Shown one piece after another: positions 36,014 to 45,753 of a stretch of 64,000 nucleotides of DNA (the first letter of the stretch is position 1; each line of letters starts with the position of its first letter). Under the pieces are notes generated by a model. The model saw nothing but the letters and a program-made list of their open reading frames with translations. It was not told the origin of the DNA and did no database searches. Source of the stretch: Croceicoccus sp. YJ47 (lineage in GTDB: Bacteria > Pseudomonadota > Alphaproteobacteria > Sphingomonadales > Sphingomonadaceae); NCBI RefSeq assembly GCF_016745095.1, contig NZ_CP067087.1, forward strand, positions 1,244,501 to 1,308,500. The letters are read 5' to 3'. The position numbers and the translations under genes are program-made.

Positions 36014-37420
36014 TCATGACGCGGGCACGTAAAGAAGCCGGCGCTGCGTATATTCTTCCAGCCCCGCCTGGCCCAGCTCCGTCCCCATTCCGGACTGCTT
36101 TGCGCCGCCCATGGATACGAACGGGTTCACATTCATGTGCGTGTTGATCCATACCATGCCCGTTTCGAGCCGTTCTGCCACCGCCTTGGCCCGTGTGACA
36201 TCCCGAGCCCAGACGGTGCCGCCCAGCCCCTGATCGGAGCGGTTGGCGCGTTCGATGGCGTCGTCGAGATCGGAATAGCGTAGCACCGGCAGAACCGGTC
36301 CGAACTGCTCTTCGCGGACCAGCCGGGCATCGTCGTCAATATCGCGGACGATGGCCGGACGCATAAAATAGCCGGGACCATCCTTCAGCTCGCCACCCGA
36401 AATCTTCGCGCCGCGTTCCACCGCATCGGCCACCATGTCCCGGACCTTGTCGAGTTGCATGCGATTCTGCAGCGGCCCGAATTGCGTGCCCTGTTTCATG
36501 CCATCGTCGACGACCGCCTGCGCCGCCAACAGCTCGAGCTCCGTGCAGATATCGTCGTAAAGAACATCGGGGACATAGGCACGCTTGATCGCGAGGCAGA
36601 TCTGACCCGAATTCGCCATCGCCCCTTCGAACAGGGATGCGGTAGTCGTCTTGGGATCGACATCGTCCAGCACGATGGCAGCATCGTTGCCGCCAAGTTC
36701 CAGCGTGATGCGCTTCAACAGGCTCGACGCACCTTCCATGACCTTCTTGCCCGTCGCGGTCGAACCGGTGAACGACACCTTCGCAATGTCGGGATGAGCG
36801 GTGAGATCCCCGCCGAGATCGTTCTGATCGACGATGATATTGAACACGCCGGGGGGCAGATGGCGGTTCAGGATCTCGCCCGCCATGAGCGAGGACAGCG
36901 GCGTCGTCGGCGCCGGTTTCGCGACCACGGTGTTGCCCGCCAGCATGGCCGGCACCACCTTGAGCATCATCAGCGCCACCGGAACATTCCACGGTGTAAT
37001 GATCGCCACCGCACCGAGGGGATAGTGCTGCTCCACGAACTGGCCGCCTTCATCCTCTCCCACCGTCCTGTCGTCGAGGCTCAGGGAGGAGAGCGCCTGC
37101 CCGATCATGGCCGCCCCCATGACCTCTTCCTGCGCAACGGCAAGAGGCTTGCCCTGCTCTGATGTGAGCACGCGGGCAATATCGCCTGCCTGCTCCAGCA
37201 TCGCCTGGCACGCCTTGGCCAGCATGGCGCGCCTTTCGGCAAGCGGGGTCGCCTTCCACGCCGGAAACGCCCCCACTGCCGCTGCCACCGCATCGTCCAG
37301 TTGCGCCTTGTCGGCACGCGGACAGGCGGCAACGACCTGCTCCGTCGCGGGGTTGATCACATCGATCGTCGATACGCCGTCCACGAGTGATCCGCCGATA
37401 ATCTGTTTGAAGGACCGCAT
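36014..37420 (-). CDS. NAD(P)-dependent aldehyde dehydrogenase
   Basis: A 468-residue ALDH oxidising an aldehyde to the acid. Catalytic Cys275 lies in NSGQICLAIKR and the general base Glu241 in LELGGNDAAIVL; the cofactor motif is ITPWNVPVA and the end is GTELGQAGLEEYTQRR. AGGAG lies 5 nt before the ATG at 37420. The gene begins 10 nt after the TonB receptor stop on the same strand, so uptake and aldehyde oxidation seem to be co-expressed. It may act after the alcohol dehydrogenase encoded divergently. Confidence 0.94.
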   Translation of the reverse strand: MRSFKQIIGGSLVDGVSTIDVINPATEQVVAACPRADKAQLDDAVAAAVGAFPAWKATPLAERRAMLAKACQAMLEQAGDIARVLTSEQGKPLAVAQEEVMGAAMIGQALSSLSLDDRTVGEDEGGQFVEQHYPLGAVAIITPWNVPVALMMLKVVPAMLAGNTVVAKPAPTTPLSSLMAGEILNRHLPPGVFNIIVDQNDLGGDLTAHPDIAKVSFTGSTATGKKVMEGASSLLKRITLELGGNDAAIVLDDVDPKTTTASLFEGAMANSGQICLAIKRAYVPDVLYDDICTELELLAAQAVVDDGMKQGTQFGPLQNRMQLDKVRDMVADAVERGAKISGGELKDGPGYFMRPAIVRDIDDDARLVREEQFGPVLPVLRYSDLDDAIERANRSDQGLGGTVWARDVTRAKAVAERLETGMVWINTHMNVNPFVSMGGAKQSGMGTELGQAGLEEYTQRRLLYVPAS

Positions 37421-37430
37421 GGAATTCTCC

Positions 37431-39712
37431 TTAAAGGTCAAAGCCAATCGTTCCGCCAAAGGTCAGCGGAGGGGCCGGAGCCATGATGTCGCCAGACCCG
37501 TTTTGATTGAATGTGACGGCGTATTTTTCATCGAGGAGGTTCTTGCCCCAGATCCGGACCCAGAAATGGTCATCGGGGGCCGTCCACTGAATCTGCCCGT
37601 TCACCATGTTGACCGCGTCCTGCTTCACGCGATTATCGACCGCCCAGTAGAACGAGCCGTTATAGGCGTAGGCGATGCTGGAATTCACACGTCCGCCGCT
37701 CCCCAGACCGAACTCGTGCAAGAGGGCGAGATTGGCGCTGAAATCCGGCGTATTCACGAGCTTGTTGCCCGTTGCCGAACAATAGAATTGCCCGGAATCG
37801 GCGGGATTGGAACAGTCGGGATAGACGTAATTGCCCAGCCCCGGAACATAGCCCGGGTAATCGGGCGCGCCGTCCGGTTTTTGCAGGAAGCTGATCGTGG
37901 CGATCGGAAAGTCGCCATATTCGTGATCGAGATAGGTGGCGCCGCCCGTCATCGAAAAGCCCGCCCCCAGATCGGCGCGGAAATCACCTTCGATGCCATA
38001 AATCTGGGCGGAAGCGGCGTTGGTGAGCGTGGTGTTTGCACCGTTGACCTGGAACGCCTGAATATTCTCGTACTTGTAGTAGAACCCCGCAAGGTTGAAC
38101 GTCACGCCCAGCGCCGGCGATGTCTTGATCCCCAGCTCATAGGCATCGAGCGTTTCGGGAAGTGCGGATCGGCCGGCGACGTGAGATTGAATACGCCGCT
38201 CTTGAAGCCGCGGCTATAGCTGGCATAGCCCATGAAATCGGGCGTAAACTGGTGGTCCAGCGCGATGCGCCAGCTGGGTTTCTTGAACTTTTCTTCCTGC
38301 GCAACCGAACCCAGTGGGAACAGGGTTCCGTTCGGCATCAGACGATCGCCGTATGGTGTGGGCACCTGCCCGCCGATGTCGAAGAACTGGTCTGCGTCGA
38401 GCGTGCGCTCATCCACCGTGTATCGCGCGCCAAGCGTGAGATTCGTATCGCTAAGGAATTCCCAGGTGGCCTGCCCGAAAATCGCATAGGACTGGGTTTT
38501 CTGCGCCGAGTTGATCACGAGGCGATTGGCAAGACCGCCCGTCTGCCCCTCGATCGCGAGTCCCGCGATCTGGAACGGGTTATACTGGCTCTTCCCGTCG
38601 AGGTAGTAGAGACCGACGATCGCATCGAGGCCGTCCCTGGCATAGGAAAGCTGCAGTTCGTTGGTGAACTGGTCTTCCTGATTGAACAACGGGGCGTCGA
38701 CGATCTTGAGCGGAGTCCCATCGACCTCGACTCTCTGATACCCATCGCTGCCGCGATAGGCCGCGAGGTTCGAGATCGTGAAGTCGCCGATGTCCTGATC
38801 GATACGGAAGTAGGCGCCGTATGATTCGGTCTTGAAAAAGGGTTCGAATTCGCTGATCGAATCGTAATAACCGTTCCCGGCTGCCAGATATTCGGCATAC
38901 CCTGTGCCGTTCAGCAATTGCGACGTCGGAGCCGGGCGGTACGCAAGCGCCAGCGAACCATCCGCCCGCGCCCAGTCCGCAGCGATGGTGATCTTGGTCG
39001 CGCTGCTCGGAAGGAAGATCAGCTTGCTGCGCACGATCAGGTCGTTGCTGGCGTTGACATCGCGATTGATGATGCGGTTCTCGCCGAAACCCTCGCCCTG
39101 ATCCCGCAGATAGGCTGCAAGATCGATCGCTATCGTGTCGGTAATGCCGCCGGAGACATAGAGCGATCCCTCCATCGTCTTGTAGTTTCCATAACCGACC
39201 GATGCCCGCAGAAGGGGATCGAAGCTCGGCTCCTTCGTCACGACATTCACCGCGCCGCCCGTGGCATTGCGGCCGTATAGCGTACCTTGCGGACCTTTCA
39301 GAACCTCGACCCGCTCGATATTGGCCAGCGCGAAATTCGATCCCGCCATGGACGGCAGGTAGACACCGTCGATGAAGGTCGCGATGGCGCTGTCCTGCCC
39401 GGTCGACCCGCCCTGCGTCCCGATGCCGCGCAATGTGAAGTTCACCGCCTCTGTCGTGCGCGTGACATTCAGGCCGGAAACCGCAACCACGAGGTCGTTC
39501 GTGGACTGAATCCCTGTCTGACCCAGCGATTCGGACGTGATCGCACTGATCGCGATCGGCACATCCTGAATGCTTTGTGCGCGCTTTTGCGCGGTCACGA
39601 TGATCTCTTGCCCTCGCGCTTCGTCTTCGACGACGGAATCCTGGGCCAGTGCGGGATTTGCCCCCGCCAAAAGCGCCATCATCATAGCACCCGTGCTTAC
39701 AGTGGTCCTCAC
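37431..39712 (-). pseudogene. TonB-dependent outer-membrane receptor, frameshifted
   Basis: A ligand-gated outer-membrane channel, the likely entry route for the substrate. The GTG at 39712 has GGAGAG upstream and opens a signal peptide ending ALA-QDS. The plug domain follows (EIIVTAQKRAQSIQDVPIAI, NFTLRGIGTQGG, LKGPQGTLYGRNATGGAVNV), then the barrel. The frame breaks near 38165 after GVFNLTSPADP; the continuation LPETLDAYELGIKTSP runs in the next frame to the usual aromatic end (FGGTIGFDL). The span of 2282 nt is one base short of a multiple of three, so one lost base explains it. With the base restored it is a full receptor of about 760 residues. Confidence 0.9.
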
Positions 39713-39994
39713 GATCTCTCCTCTCCCATTTTTCAGGCCTGCTTTGCGCCGGCCTATTCGTCTTGAAATCTAATGAAGATGGGTTATTGTCAACTAAAGA
39801 ATAGTACACCACAGCATTAATTTGGGCGCTGTCGTGGGAAAGTCGGGAGAGAGAAACTGAAACCGGATCGCAAGGCGTGGCCAGCGGGCCGTTTCCATTG
39901 GCCCGATCCCGAAGCGACTGGCGATGCCAACTCGAGGCCGGCTGCTGACCCTGTGTTCGATTCTCGGTTCTTTTCAGTCTAAGGAAATATCCAA

Positions 39995-41095
39995 ATGAAG
40001 ATACAGGCAGCAGTCGCACGCGACATCGACGGCATCTTTTCGGTCGAGAATGTCGATCTTGCCGATCCCCAGCCCGGCGAAGTGCTGGTGAGGCTGGTGG
40101 CCACCGGCCTTTGCCATACCGATTATGCGATCATCGAACAGATCATGCCGATACCCTTGCCCATGGTGCTCGGCCACGAGGGGGCGGGGATCGTCGAAAG
40201 GATCGGCGCAGGGGTCGAGGGATTGTCGCCGGGCGATCATGTCGTGATGACATTCGACACCTGCGGTCATTGCGACGAATGCTCTCACGGTCATCCGTCG
40301 TATTGCGCCGAATACATGGCGCGCAATTTCGCGACCCGCCGCCCCGACGGATCGCCCACGATCCACGACGCCGACGGGGAGGCGCTGGGCGCGGTATTCT
40401 TCGCGCAATCCTCGCTGGCGACCTATTGCATTGCGCGGGCCAGCAACACGATCAAGGTGCGCGAGGATGCCCCGCTCGAATTGCTGGGCCCTCTGGGTTG
40501 CGGCCTGTCGACGGGAGCGGGTACCGTGATGAACGTGCTGCGCCCCGACAAATCGCATACGATTGCCGTGTTCGGGACAGGCGCCGTCGGCATGGGCGCA
40601 CTTATGGCTGCGAAGGCGCTCGGTGCGGGGCGAATCGTCGCCATCGACCGTGTCGCTTCGCGTCTGGAACTCGCGCGCGAACTGGGTGCGACCGATACGA
40701 TCGATACGTCCGGGGTCGATCTTGGCGAAGCGCTGGAGTCACTGGGCGGGATCGACTTTGGCGTTGACACCTCCGGGGTTCCTGCCCTGATCGCGGCGGC
40801 AACCGATGCCCTGCGGCAGCGCGGCACGCTGGTTCTTCTCGGTGCCAGCAAGCATCAGCAGGTGACCCTCAACGTGCTGCCGTTGATCAGCGGCAAGGTG
40901 ATCCGCGGCGTAACGAATGGCGACATCGTGCCATCCCAATTCATCCCCAGGCTCGTCGACATGTACATGGACGGACAGTTCCCGCTCGACCGCATCTCCT
41001 CTTTCTATCCGCTCGAACAGGTCAATACCGCTCTCGAAGATTCGCTGTCGGGCAAGACCATAAAGCCGATCATCCGGATGAAACCCCCGCTGTGA
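39995..41095 (+). CDS. Zinc-dependent alcohol dehydrogenase (MDR family)
   Basis: A 366-residue medium-chain NAD-linked dehydrogenase. Catalytic zinc ligands are Cys40 (GLCHTDY), His61 (GHEGAG) and Cys169 (LGCGLSTG); structural zinc Cys90, 93, 96 and 104 (CGHCDECSHGHPSYC). The nucleotide fold is VFGTGAVGMG. The pattern resembles aryl-alcohol / class-III-like dehydrogenases. It is transcribed divergently from the TonB receptor and its stop overlaps the next gene (GTGA). It may make the aldehyde used by the ALDH encoded across the divergent promoter. Confidence 0.93.
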   Translation: MKIQAAVARDIDGIFSVENVDLADPQPGEVLVRLVATGLCHTDYAIIEQIMPIPLPMVLGHEGAGIVERIGAGVEGLSPGDHVVMTFDTCGHCDECSHGHPSYCAEYMARNFATRRPDGSPTIHDADGEALGAVFFAQSSLATYCIARASNTIKVREDAPLELLGPLGCGLSTGAGTVMNVLRPDKSHTIAVFGTGAVGMGALMAAKALGAGRIVAIDRVASRLELARELGATDTIDTSGVDLGEALESLGGIDFGVDTSGVPALIAAATDALRQRGTLVLLGASKHQQVTLNVLPLISGKVIRGVTNGDIVPSQFIPRLVDMYMDGQFPLDRISSFYPLEQVNTALEDSLSGKTIKPIIRMKPPL

Positions 41096-41886
41096 GCAGC
41101 GAGAACGCAAGGCGGATTCTCGTCACCGGTGCGGGCCGAGGTATCGGCCGGGAAATTGCGCTGGGATTTGCGGCGGAAGGCGCGGAGATCATCCTCGCCG
41201 CACGCTCGTCGGATGAGCTTGAGACAACCTGCGCCGATGTCGTGCGAAGGGGCGGATCGGGCCATGTCGTCCCGACCGATCTGAACGATCCCCAAGACAT
41301 CGAGGCGCTGGCGGAAAAGGCGCTCGCACGCGGCAATATCGACGTGCTGGTCTGCAACGCAGCCTTTTCGCCCGTGCCGCAATCGCTGCTCGACGCCCGT
41401 CCGGACGACTGGTTGAAAACCATGACGGTCAATGTCGCGGCAACGCTGAGACTGGTGCAGCGGCTTGCGCCCGGCATGACAGGCCGGGACGGGGCCAATA
41501 TCATCGTCGTTTCCTCCATCCGCGGTCTTGGAGGGACGCCGTCCGGCGGCCTCTACGGCTCGTCCAAGGCAGCGCTCAATCATATGATCAAGACGCTTGC
41601 CTGCGAACTCGGGCCTCAGGGCATCAGGGTCAATGGCATACTGCCCGGCCCGGTGTTGACGCGCATGACCACCGATTTTCTTCCGGACAATGAGGCGCTC
41701 TTCGAATTCTATGGCGATATCGCGCCGATCAAGGGATGGACCATGCCGGACGACATGGTCGCACCGGCGCTTTTCCTGGCGTCTGCCGGCGCGCGCAAGG
41801 TAAGCGGTCACCTGCTGGTGGTCGATGGGGGGCTGTCGGCGATCAACGCGGATGCGATTGCGCCGCCCGCCGCTCTCCTGGGCTGA
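41092..41886 (+). CDS. Short-chain dehydrogenase/reductase
   Basis: A classical SDR of 264 residues: cofactor loop TGAGRGIG, NAA motif in VLVCNAAFS, Ser142 in VVSSIRG, Tyr155 and Lys159 in GLYGSSKAAL. The start is GTG, overlapping the alcohol dehydrogenase stop by 4 nt. It probably oxidises a hydroxyl group on a CoA ester or ring intermediate; the substrate is not predictable. Confidence 0.92.
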   Translation: MSSENARRILVTGAGRGIGREIALGFAAEGAEIILAARSSDELETTCADVVRRGGSGHVVPTDLNDPQDIEALAEKALARGNIDVLVCNAAFSPVPQSLLDARPDDWLKTMTVNVAATLRLVQRLAPGMTGRDGANIIVVSSIRGLGGTPSGGLYGSSKAALNHMIKTLACELGPQGIRVNGILPGPVLTRMTTDFLPDNEALFEFYGDIAPIKGWTMPDDMVAPALFLASAGARKVSGHLLVVDGGLSAINADAIAPPAALLG

Positions 41887-41916
41887 TGCAGCAGTGCCCT
41901 GCGCGTCAATCGGACA

Positions 41917-43002
41917 TCAATCCGATACGTAGTTCGGCCATCCGGTTGCCAGATAACGCCGAAACTCCGCGCCCACGCTTTGTTCAGCGAGATAGGCGCG
42001 GGTTACGGGGAATTTGGAGGCGACGAAGTCCGGCTCTGCCAGGACACGGGCGGCAAGATCCTGGTGCAGGATAGCGCCGCGCCCGAAAAACACGAAATCC
42101 GCACCGGCGTTCAGGCAGTCGGCGGCATCTGCGGTCGAGAAGATATGCCCGGCCACGCCGACCCGCGTACCGCTCGACCGGTCGAGCGCCCCGAAAACAT
42201 CCACCAGCCGTTTGGGATGATAGGCCTCCTCGTCCGGCAATTTGAAACTGTCCCACAAGGACAGGTCCAGAAAGTCCAGCTTGCCCCCGTCGACAAGCTC
42301 CTGCGCAAAGCGGAATGCCTCGGCGGTTGAATAATCGTATTTTTCCGGTGAAATGCGACAGCCGAGCTGAAAATCCGGCCTTGTCGCGGATCGGATCCCA
42401 TCGATAATCTCGTGATAGATGCGGGTCCGGTTTTCATAGCTGCCGCCGTACTGGTCATCCCGCAGGTTCCTGGAATGGCTGAGAAACTGGCAGAGCACGT
42501 AGCCGTGCGCCCCGTGCAGCGACACGCCGTCCATCCCCGCCTTATCGCAACGCACCGCGGCGGCAATGAAGGCATCGACCATTTCCCTGACCTCGTCGGT
42601 GGTCAGGGCGCGGACGTTATATTTCTCGTTCGCGAAGGGCGCCACCGCCTGCTCGCCGGAAATCTCGGGATTGGCGCGCGATCCGGCGTGATGAATCTGT
42701 ACGCAGGACGCAGCGCCCCGCTCTCGCAGACCATCGGCGAGCCGCCGGAGCCCGGGAATATGGTCGTCGGCATAGACGGCAAGCTGCCCCGGAAAGGCCA
42801 CGCCGTTCTTCATCGGAGAGGCCCCGCAGGTCATGACCATTCCAAAGCCGCCCTCGGCCCGGCTGGTGAGGAAGCGATATTCGTCCTCGCCCAGCGTGCC
42901 GTCGGCATGGCTTTGCCAATTGGTCAGCGGCGCGAGCGCGATACGGTTTTTCCAGTTCGGCCCGCGCGGCAAGCGAAGCGGTTCGGAAAGATTGGCTGTC
43001 AC
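41917..43002 (-). CDS. NADH:flavin oxidoreductase (Old Yellow Enzyme family)
   Basis: A 361-residue FMN TIM barrel. It shows RIALAPLTNWQSHADG, a substrate loop IHHAGSRANPE, GVSLHGAHGYVLCQFLS and the C-terminal phosphate-binding ADFVFFGRGAI. These enzymes reduce activated C=C bonds, for example enones or enoyl-CoA in ring degradation. The GTG at 43002 (VTANLSEPL) is chosen because GGAG lies 6-8 nt upstream and the more N-terminal frame is low-complexity. It follows the crotonase gene at 43059-43838 on the same strand after 56 nt. Confidence 0.88.
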   Translation of the reverse strand: MTANLSEPLRLPRGPNWKNRIALAPLTNWQSHADGTLGEDEYRFLTSRAEGGFGMVMTCGASPMKNGVAFPGQLAVYADDHIPGLRRLADGLRERGAASCVQIHHAGSRANPEISGEQAVAPFANEKYNVRALTTDEVREMVDAFIAAAVRCDKAGMDGVSLHGAHGYVLCQFLSHSRNLRDDQYGGSYENRTRIYHEIIDGIRSATRPDFQLGCRISPEKYDYSTAEAFRFAQELVDGGKLDFLDLSLWDSFKLPDEEAYHPKRLVDVFGALDRSSGTRVGVAGHIFSTADAADCLNAGADFVFFGRGAILHQDLAARVLAEPDFVASKFPVTRAYLAEQSVGAEFRRYLATGWPNYVSD

Positions 43003-43058
43003 ATGATTCTCCGACAAGCTGGAAATGGGGGCGGCAGACGATCTGGCACCACCGGAAT

Positions 43059-43838
43059 CTAGCGCCCTTTCCATACGGGCGCGCGTTTTTCGGCAAAGGC
43101 CAGGGGGCCTTCCTTGATATCCTCGCTCGCACGCCAGGCGCGGAATTCGGGATAATCCGGCTGCGCTATCAACGCAGCCTCTATGTCCGGTTCGGCCAGT
43201 CCTCGCGCAATCAGCGCCTTCGACGTGCGCACCGCCACGGGCGACGCTTTTAGTATGTCGTCGCACCAGCGCTTCACCGCTTCGTCCAAGGCGTCGAGCG
43301 CAACCACCTCATTGACAAGCCCCATGCGCGACGCCTCGGCAGCTGTCAGCCGGCGACTGGCGAGAATGGTGCCCATCGCCAGCTTCAACGGCATCTGCCG
43401 GGCGAGCCGGTGCAGGCCCCCGCCCAATGCGACCGCGCCGACCAGCGGCTCGGGAAGCCCGAACGACGCGTGGTCGGCCGCAACGACCAAATCGCATGCA
43501 AGCGCGATCTCGAAACCGCCTCCCAGCGCGATCCCATTGACCGCCGCAATGAATGGTTTCGGACAATCGAAACGCTGGATCAGACCGGCATAACCATGTT
43601 CGGGATAAGATGGCGGCAGGCCGTCGCGTGAGGCCGCCTTCAGGTCCGAACCCGCACAGAATGCCGTGTCGCCCTTCCCCCTCACGACGCAGATCCACTG
43701 GCTGTCATCATCGGCGAATTGAGTGAACGCGCGTTCCAGTTCCTGATGCATGGCAGGGTTGATCGCATTCATCACATCGGGACGGCTCAAAGTGACGAAA
43801 GTCACCGGCCCGTCGCGCCGAACCTCCACGAACTCCAT
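43059..43838 (-). CDS. Enoyl-CoA hydratase/isomerase (crotonase)
   Basis: A 259-residue crotonase. The oxyanion-hole segments are AFCAGSDLKAA and NGIALGGGFEIALACD. A Glu in FGLPEPLVGAVALGGG lies at the position of the first catalytic glutamate, so a hydratase is possible. It would add water to an enoyl-CoA in beta-oxidation of the substrate. It shares a likely transcript with the OYE-type reductase. Confidence 0.92.
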   Translation of the reverse strand: MEFVEVRRDGPVTFVTLSRPDVMNAINPAMHQELERAFTQFADDDSQWICVVRGKGDTAFCAGSDLKAASRDGLPPSYPEHGYAGLIQRFDCPKPFIAAVNGIALGGGFEIALACDLVVAADHASFGLPEPLVGAVALGGGLHRLARQMPLKLAMGTILASRRLTAAEASRMGLVNEVVALDALDEAVKRWCDDILKASPVAVRTSKALIARGLAEPDIEAALIAQPDYPEFRAWRASEDIKEGPLAFAEKRAPVWKGR

Positions 43839-44059
43839 ACACTTATCCCCTTCCCGCGCCGAATGGCCTAGCCGTACGCATGATTATCATATATCTGCAT
43901 ACCTAAAGCAGGAGCAGGAGCAAGGCAAATGTCCGAAACGCGACCCGGCGGATGCGATCATGATGGGCCGCAATGGCGTCGGTCCCGTTGCACGAGGTCG
44001 ATATTCTGCGCGCGACCAGGCATTGCCGCATTGCGATGCACGGCCTCCTGCGCGTGAAC

Positions 44060-45346
44060 ATGGCCGACACACCGGCGTCCGATTCGGCCTCTCCGCCACC
44101 CGGCGCGAGAACGATGCTCACGCTTCTCACCCTATCCTATGCGCTGGCCTATCTGGATCGCCTGATGATGGCGGTCGTGGCAGAACCCGTGAAGGCCGAG
44201 TTCGGCCTGTCGGACGCCCAGTTGTTTTTCCTGACCGGTGCAGCATTCGTGCTGATCTATGGCGTGTGCGGCATTGGTTCGGGCTGGCTTCTCGACCGAT
44301 TCAGCCGCCGCAAGATCATCGCCGTCATGCTGGCGGCATGGAGCGGATGCACCGCGCTATGCGGCCTTGCGGGTAGTTTCACCACTCTGGCCCTGTCGCG
44401 GGCGGGTGTGGGCATCGGTGAATCCGCAATCGTTCCGGCAGGCATGGCCACGATCAGTGACAGCTATCGCCCCGGGCGCCGACCGCTGGCGATGGGAATA
44501 TTCTATTCCGGCGGCATGGTAAGCATGTTGATCGCATGGACGCTGGGCGGTTGGGTGGCGGATACCTTGGGCTGGCGATATACGTTTTTCCTCGCGGGGC
44601 CGCCGGGCATCCTTCTTGCGATCGCAATCTGGTTGAAAGGGTGGGACCCGCCCCGCGAAAAGGCACGCCTCCGGGCCACGCCGCACGAAACATCCGCATT
44701 TTCCGATGTCTGGCACAATCGCCCGCTGGTCTGGATCCTGGCGGCAGGCTCTGTCATCACCTTCGTCAATGTGGGCCTCGTCACCCAGCTTGGCAGCTTC
44801 TTCATTCGAAGCCACGGCATGACGCTGACCGAAGTGGGTTTGATCTTCGGACCCGTGCTTGCCGGCGGCATGGCAATTGGACTGGTCGGGGGTGGCTGGA
44901 TCGGTAACAGGCTGGCCGAGCACGGGACCGACGCCCTGCTGCGCTTCACGACCGTCATCGTTTTTGCCATGTTCCCGATTTACATGGCGATGTTCCTGGC
45001 CGAAACGCTTGGGCTTGCCTTGTTCGCGATGTTCCTCGGCACGTTGACGAGCGTCATCTATTCGCCCGCCTTTTCCGCCGCCTATCAGGCGGTCAGCGCA
45101 CCGCATACGCGGGCAACGTCGGCCGGCATATCGAGTTTTCTCAATGCGCTTGTCGGCGGGGCCATGACGCCCCTGATGGTCGGGGCGCTCAGCGATTACT
45201 GGTCGACAGATTTCGGAACGGACAGCCTGCGCTTTGCCATGATGATCGGCATGGGCAGTTGCTTCGTGTCGGGCGTCATGTTCACCCACGCGCGCCGACT
45301 GGTGCGGCAGTCAGGTTCAGAAGCGGCGGCCGCGCCCCCGGCCTAA
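44060..45346 (+). CDS. Major facilitator superfamily transporter
   Basis: A 428-residue, 12-helix permease. The signature loop between helices 2 and 3 is GSGWLLDRFSRRKI, and VADTLGWRYTFFLAGPPG follows helix 5. It resembles the spinster / aromatic-acid symporter groups, consistent with uptake of an organic acid across the inner membrane. The ATG at 44060 (MADTPASD) is a choice; the frame is open from 43973 with several weak starts. Its end overlaps the convergent NTF2-like gene by 4 nt. Confidence 0.88.
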   Translation: MADTPASDSASPPPGARTMLTLLTLSYALAYLDRLMMAVVAEPVKAEFGLSDAQLFFLTGAAFVLIYGVCGIGSGWLLDRFSRRKIIAVMLAAWSGCTALCGLAGSFTTLALSRAGVGIGESAIVPAGMATISDSYRPGRRPLAMGIFYSGGMVSMLIAWTLGGWVADTLGWRYTFFLAGPPGILLAIAIWLKGWDPPREKARLRATPHETSAFSDVWHNRPLVWILAAGSVITFVNVGLVTQLGSFFIRSHGMTLTEVGLIFGPVLAGGMAIGLVGGGWIGNRLAEHGTDALLRFTTVIVFAMFPIYMAMFLAETLGLALFAMFLGTLTSVIYSPAFSAAYQAVSAPHTRATSAGISSFLNALVGGAMTPLMVGALSDYWSTDFGTDSLRFAMMIGMGSCFVSGVMFTHARRLVRQSGSEAAAAPPA

Positions 45347-45753
45347 CCGCCGAGCTGCCGCTTTACGCCAGCCGCATCGTAATAATCGACGACCGATCTG
45401 ATCCGCCCGTCCAGCGCGAGCTTCATGACTGCGACGCCGTTGGATCGGAAGGCGGTGCCCGTCGGCGGCTGGCCGTGATAGGATCCGCTCTGCACCCCTG
45501 AAAACCGCCATTCGAGGCAGGCGTTTTCACCGTCGGTGAAGGCGTTCGGAAACTCCATCCTGATGTCCGAGATGGCGTCGACGAAATGCGCATGAAACAG
45601 GCGCAATTCGTCATGTCCGCAACTCAGCCTTTTGACCTGGTCGTCGCGATAGGTCGCATCCGGGGTGAACAGGGCGACGAATGCATCGCTATCGGGGGAC
45701 GCCCATGCAGCACCGTAGGCGCGAGCGAAAGCGACGATGTCGCCGACGCTCAC
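45343..45753 (-). CDS. SnoaL/NTF2-like protein
   Basis: A 136-residue cone-fold (alpha+beta barrel) protein: AWASPDSDAFVALFTPDATY, a HFVDAISDIRMEF helix and GRIRSVVDYYDAAGV near the end are typical of SnoaL-like proteins, which include ketosteroid isomerase, epoxide hydrolases and dehydratases. The starting GTG overlaps the stop of the acyl-CoA dehydrogenase gene (GTGA), so the two are translationally coupled. The reaction cannot be named. Confidence 0.82.
   Translation of the reverse strand: MSVGDIVAFARAYGAAWASPDSDAFVALFTPDATYRDDQVKRLSCGHDELRLFHAHFVDAISDIRMEFPNAFTDGENACLEWRFSGVQSGSYHGQPPTGTAFRSNGVAVMKLALDGRIRSVVDYYDAAGVKRQLGG

Noticed and set aside
43003-43266. N-terminal extension of the OYE-type gene
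   Set aside because: The extra 88 residues are low-complexity and overlap the crotonase gene; a GTG with a good ribosome site at 43002 gives the normal start.
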